From Methanosarcinaceae archaeon (GTDB lineage Archaea > Halobacteriota > Methanosarcinia > Methanosarcinales > Methanosarcinaceae), in the NCBI GenBank assembly GCA_020793555.1, contig DQIO01000241.1, positions 1 to 9,157 on the forward strand: DNA of 9,157 nt, read 5' to 3'. This document shows positions 6,451-9,157 of this stretch, piece after piece; the stretch's first letter is position 1; each line of letters starts with the position of its first letter. Position numbers and translations under genes: made by a program. Under the pieces are notes generated by a model. That model was not told the origin of the DNA. It made no database searches and saw nothing but the letters and a program-made list of their open reading frames with translations.

Positions 6451-7845
6451 TTATTGTTTTGAGTTGCGGATCTGCATCCCGATCATATCATCAAGTTTTT
6501 GGATAAACTCATTTTTTGCACCCACGGGAATGGTAGCACCTGCGGCAATGTCATGCCCGCCACCGGCACCCCCAACTTCGGCGGATACTTTAGACATTGC
6601 TTCTGATAAGTTCAACCCTTTTCGTATCAGGTCCTGCGTACCGCGTGCCGACACTTTGACACCATCGTCCGTATCTGCAAATGCGATGATCGGAAGACTG
6701 CGGTCGTTGGTTATTGATGTGCTCATACCTGCGATTATTCCCACAATAGTTTCACGTATACTTGACCCTGCATCAAAGTACTGGAGGTTTGTGAGCTTTG
6801 ACAATCCCTGCTTTTTGACAAACATGAGACCTTCTACAAGATTTTTCCTGTGTTCGGCAAGTAGTTTACGCGCTTGCTCGTATGCATCACCGCGATTACC
6901 CATGCACACCGCAAGTCCAATCTCGGCATGGTCATAGCGCGCCGTAGCATTTAGCAATGTAGAATATTCGGATGCATCCCGCATCTCTGTTCCTTCCCCT
7001 TCTTTTAATAACGTATACACTTCACCGATCAGCCGCTCGATCTTGTATGATTGAAGTCCTGCGCTTAAGCAGTATTGAACAAGTGCAGATACAAATTTTT
7101 GTTTTTCATCCCTGTCATATTCGATCCATCGCCTCCAGCCTTCATCTCCGCTAACTCTTGTTACATGCTTGCTTAAAAAGTTCTTGCAGGCATCTTCTTG
7201 TCCTGTAAGTCCGGGGAGATAGGGGTCAGATGCGAATTGCAAAAGTTTGAATACCGGGCGGGTTTGTTTTCCAAAAAGTGTAATGTCTTTTTCAAAATTG
7301 ATGACATTGGAATCCACACCTTCCTTTAGTATAAGCCTGTTTATACCGGTAAGATAGCCCATTTTCATGTGCTGGAGATCACCCATTGCTCCAACGATCG
7401 CAAGATCGGCAAGATCGCGATTGTCACCAAGAGCATTTGCCAAGATATATGTAGTTCCCGATCCGCTCAATTCATACGAACCGTTTGCACCGAACAGATG
7501 TGGATTAATATGATTTTGCATCTCACCTTTTGGCTGATGGTGATCCGATACAATCGCATTAATGCCATGTGATTTTATGGATTCGAGCATTCCGCTCCCA
7601 AGGTCTGTGAATATCACAAGTTCATGGTTTTGGTCTGCAAGGTCGGTAATGATCATATCATCCAGTTGTTTCACAAAACGAGTGGAGTAGTTAGTGCCCA
7701 TGCGATCAAGTGCAGTGCAGATGATACCTGCTGAAGTGAGACCATCTGCATCGATATGGGATACAACATGAATTAAACTGTGCTTTTTGATCTCTTCTGC
7801 ACATTGTGATGCACGTGCTCTCATCTGTTCCATTGTTTCTAACAT
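6451..7845 (-). CDS. Archaeal RecJ/GAN-like DHH-family single-strand nuclease or phosphoesterase
   Basis: A DHH/DHHA1 phosphoesterase of 464 residues from the ATG at 7845. Visible motifs: HIDADGLTS 30-38 (motif I), FTDLGSG 79-85 (motif II), SDHHQP 100-105 (the DHH motif) and GAMGD 152-156 (motif IV), giving the aspartates and histidines that bind two Mn2+. The C-terminal DHHA1 domain ends with GGAGGGHDIAAG at 425-436, which contacts the substrate. The length and the insertion between the two domains are those of archaeal RecJ homologues, some of which (GAN) bind GINS in the replicative helicase; others degrade RNA 3'-5' or act in mismatch repair. An in-frame TTG at 7866 would add seven residues, but AGGTGA lies 7 bp before ATG 7845, so the shorter form is chosen. 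It lies 54 bp downstream of a Hjc-like gene on the same strand. Confidence 0.88.
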   Translation of the reverse strand: MLETMEQMRARASQCAEEIKKHSLIHVVSHIDADGLTSAGIICTALDRMGTNYSTRFVKQLDDMIITDLADQNHELVIFTDLGSGMLESIKSHGINAIVSDHHQPKGEMQNHINPHLFGANGSYELSGSGTTYILANALGDNRDLADLAIVGAMGDLQHMKMGYLTGINRLILKEGVDSNVINFEKDITLFGKQTRPVFKLLQFASDPYLPGLTGQEDACKNFLSKHVTRVSGDEGWRRWIEYDRDEKQKFVSALVQYCLSAGLQSYKIERLIGEVYTLLKEGEGTEMRDASEYSTLLNATARYDHAEIGLAVCMGNRGDAYEQARKLLAEHRKNLVEGLMFVKKQGLSKLTNLQYFDAGSSIRETIVGIIAGMSTSITNDRSLPIIAFADTDDGVKVSARGTQDLIRKGLNLSEAMSKVSAEVGGAGGGHDIAAGATIPVGAKNEFIQKLDDMIGMQIRNSKQ

Positions 7846-7852
7846 ATCTTGT

Positions 7853-7858
7853 TCACCT
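7853..7858 (-). promoter_or_regulatory. ribosome binding site deciding the RecJ-like gene start
   Basis: Read on the minus strand this is AGGTGA, a perfect match to the archaeal anti-Shine-Dalgarno core, spaced 7 nt from the ATG at 7845. It lies inside the coding sequence that a TTG start at 7866 would create, so it argues against TTG. Confidence 0.75.
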
Positions 7859-7896
7859 GTTGTCAAAAATTAAAATCCAATACTTGCGCATGAGAC

Positions 7897-7904
7897 CATT
7901 TATA
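7897..7904 (-). promoter_or_regulatory. candidate TATA box for the RecJ-like gene
   Basis: TATAAATG on the minus strand overlaps the last codons of the Hjc-like gene. It would give a leader of about 28 nt that contains the ribosome binding site. The gene may equally be read from the upstream promoter. Confidence 0.3.
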
Positions 7905-8400
7905 CAATGATACGTTCCCCGTCTTTCCACCTTGCAGGGTCTATGATATACATTTTTCCATCTCTTTCCATCTCAGGATATTTTTGGATGTCATCAACAG
8001 TGATCTTGAGAATGTCATCGGTATGGTATAATCTTTCAAGTTCGATCCATGGTATGATGTGGGCTTTCCTGGCATGCCCGACACCCATTCGCAACTCCAC
8101 TGTCAAAAAGCCTGTACGTCCTGACTTTTTTAGGTAATCGGATATGCGTACGATTTGATGAACTCCATTTTTATCCACTGTAAAATGTTGGGTGAAATAC
8201 AGGGCATTTGCACCTTTATCAACTGAAATACTTTTGCATTCGATACCAAGATAATAATCAGGATGTAGTGAATCTACCAATACATCCAGAAACTGGGGAG
8301 TGAACCTGTGCTGTTTTAGACGGTGTGAGATACCTTTTATACCGGTTTTTTCAAAATACGCGTTAAATGATTGTACCAATGCCCTTTCAAATTCAGTCAT
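7900..8400 (-). CDS. PD-(D/E)XK nuclease-like protein related to archaeal Hjc
   Basis: A 166-residue protein that reads like the archaeal Holliday-junction resolvase fold. E5 sits in an N-terminal helix (FERALVQSFNAYF), D39 precedes the central sheet, E54-C-K56 forms the E-x-K motif (LGIECKS), and Q82 begins a helix (HQIVRISDYLKKSGR) followed by a strand GFLTVELR. In Hjc the same order occurs (E, PD, E-x-K, then Q-x-V). The catalytic set E5/D39/E54/K56 is intact, but 166 residues exceeds Hjc's usual ~120-140, with an extra C-terminal segment (about 120-166). No zinc or HTH motif is visible. It may resolve junctions or cut another branched DNA. It lies 54 bp before the RecJ-like gene and may be co-transcribed with it. 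Fold is probable; substrate is inference. Confidence 0.7.
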   Translation of the reverse strand: MTEFERALVQSFNAYFEKTGIKGISHRLKQHRFTPQFLDVLVDSLHPDYYLGIECKSISVDKGANALYFTQHFTVDKNGVHQIVRISDYLKKSGRTGFLTVELRMGVGHARKAHIIPWIELERLYHTDDILKITVDDIQKYPEMERDGKMYIIDPARWKDGERIIV

Positions 8401-8417
8401 GCGTCGTCCATTGATAG

Positions 8418-8438
8418 AGGATTTCTATATAGGATTTC
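8418..8438 (-). promoter_or_regulatory. TATA box of the Hjc-like gene within a direct repeat
   Basis: The TATA-like CTATATAG lies about 28 bp before the ATG at 8400, which predicts a leaderless or nearly leaderless message; no Shine-Dalgarno sequence is seen. Two identical AGGATTTC octamers (8418-8425 and 8431-8438) flank TATAT, 13 bp apart. A protein bound to them would cover the TATA box, so this could be an operator. Confidence 0.45.
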
Positions 8439-8553
8439 GATTAAAATTTTCGATATTTTAGTATCAGATGTTCCTAAAGAATATTAAATATTGCTTTTGT
8501 GTGTTTAGCTATTGTTTGCGTTAAGTTGATGTATAAAAAGATCCACTTAATGT

Positions 8554-8742
8554 ATGATGAACAAAAAACAATTTGAAATAATTTCTGCAATCGGGTCAGT
8601 CTTGATCTTCGTAGTACTTCTAGTAGGAGTAAATGTTGGTGGCATGGTTCAAAAAGAATATGGTTTTGTTGCTGCAATGGTAATATTTGTAGTGATTATA
8701 TCAGTGATTGGTATTAAATTAACAGAAATATCGGAAAATTGA
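8554..8742 (+). CDS. Small two-helix membrane protein of unknown function
   Basis: A 62-residue protein, not recognised. After a short basic start (MMNKKQ) there are two hydrophobic stretches, about 9-28 and 38-56, joined by a loop GGMVQKEYG, and a short polar tail (TEISEN). The first segment is rich in Val/Ile/Leu, which suggests a hairpin in the cytoplasmic membrane with both ends on the inside by the positive-inside rule. No cysteine, charge pair or known motif points to a function. ATG 8554 and ATG 8557 are both possible; neither has a clear ribosome binding site. A TATAAAAA at 8532-8539 is too close to the ATG to be its TATA box unless translation starts elsewhere; AATATTAAATATT at 8480-8492 is better placed. 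Amino-acid composition and a following gene 39 bp away make it a plausible real gene. Confidence 0.6.
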   Translation: MMNKKQFEIISAIGSVLIFVVLLVGVNVGGMVQKEYGFVAAMVIFVVIISVIGIKLTEISEN

Positions 8743-8781
8743 AAACATTGAACCTCTTAAAATGTATATGGATTGATTGCA

Positions 8782-9157
8782 ATGGCAGTTGTTACCAAAT
8801 ATCTAAATTTTGATACAAACGGCAATTCTGACATTATTGATATTACAGATGATGTTACAATTGCTGTGAATGAAACCAAAATAGAAGACGGTATAGTCAC
8901 AGTCTTTGCTCCAGGTTCAACTATGGCAATTACGACTATTGAATATGAACCGGGCTTGGTTTTTGACCTAACAGAAGCACTTGAGAGAATTGCACCACGT
9001 GATATTGTATATAGGCATAATGAACGTTGGCATGATGGAAATGGTCATTCACATGTGCGCGCATCCTTGCTTGGGCAGAGTGAGTTATTCCCGATAATTA
9101 ATGGTGAGATTGCGCTTGGGACATGGCAGCAGATCATTTGCATTGATCTGGACAATA
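8782..9157 (+). CDS. yjbQ: YjbQ/UPF0047 family protein, 3' end outside the window
   Basis: The first 125 residues of a protein of about 140, cut by the window end. Family hallmarks are the VFAPGST segment (41-47), DGNGHSHVRASLLGQSE (85-101), the PIINGEIALGTWQQIICIDLDN-type core (104-125) and the usual strand order. Bacterial YjbQ proteins have weak thiamine-phosphate synthase activity and are annotated as secondary thiamine-phosphate synthases; the true physiological role is unsettled. The bacterial motif PHTTAA is PGSTMA here, and the following NE is IE, so catalytic residues may differ. The remaining conserved block (D-x-R-x-R) would lie just past 9157. It starts 39 bp after the small membrane protein and may share its transcript. 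No strong ribosome binding site is seen. Confidence 0.85.
   Translation, partial: MAVVTKYLNFDTNGNSDIIDITDDVTIAVNETKIEDGIVTVFAPGSTMAITTIEYEPGLVFDLTEALERIAPRDIVYRHNERWHDGNGHSHVRASLLGQSELFPIINGEIALGTWQQIICIDLDN

Noticed and set aside
6413..6937. 174-codon open frame on the plus strand after pgi
   Set aside because: It is antisense to the DHHA1 end of the RecJ-like gene; the proline/serine-rich translation is a composition artefact.
7846..7866. TTG start for the RecJ-like gene
   Set aside because: A perfect AGGTGA lies inside this segment at the right distance from ATG 7845.
8532..8539. TATAAAAA as the TATA box of the small membrane protein gene
   Set aside because: It is centred only about 18 bp before the ATG, so transcription would start inside the coding sequence.
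8474..8677. 67-codon open frame on the minus strand over the small membrane protein
   Set aside because: It is antisense to the hydrophobic hairpin gene and has no motif; the plus-strand frame has a coherent two-helix pattern.

Overview
The window looks like chromosomal DNA of a mesophilic euryarchaeon, most probably a methanogen of the Methanosarcinales type. This is inferred from gene content and signals, not from a database match. Archaeal markers are a cupin-type (not classical) glucose-6-phosphate isomerase, an archaeal RecJ/GAN-like DHH nuclease, a Hjc-like PD-(D/E)XK protein and AT-rich TATA-like boxes upstream of genes. A bacterial-type UvrC beside these is typical of mesophilic methanogens and haloarchaea. 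The moderate G+C and abundant A/T-ending codons fit a methanogen better than a haloarchaeon.

Layout. 1-1236 (+): DEAD-box RNA helicase. 1344-3156 (+): a tight pair of peptidase-U32-family proteins whose cysteine spacing resembles the UbiU/UbiV oxygen-independent hydroxylase pair. 3159-3204: seven perfect TTTAGG hexamers between the second U32 gene and uvrC. 3236-5041 (+): full-length UvrC nuclease. 5112-5654 (+): small V4R-like ligand-binding protein. 5685-6416 (+): cupin phosphoglucose isomerase. These last two are 30 bp apart and may be co-transcribed. The strand then switches: 6451-7845 (-) is a DHH/DHHA1 RecJ-like nuclease, convergent with pgi, and 7900-8400 (-) is a Hjc-like nuclease, so the two may form a DNA-processing unit. 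A 153-bp divergent intergenic region leads to 8554-8742 (+), a two-helix small membrane protein, and 8782-9157 (+), a YjbQ/UPF0047 protein cut by the window end.

The genes fall into information-processing and repair functions (helicase, UvrC, RecJ-like, Hjc-like) mixed with metabolism (PGI, U32 pair, YjbQ). No rRNA, tRNA, CRISPR array, insertion sequence or prophage gene is visible, and no gene-free stretch exceeds 300 bp. The items most worth a second look are the UbiU/UbiV-like pair in a probable methanogen, the telomere-like hexamer array in front of uvrC, and the Hjc-like/RecJ-like pair.
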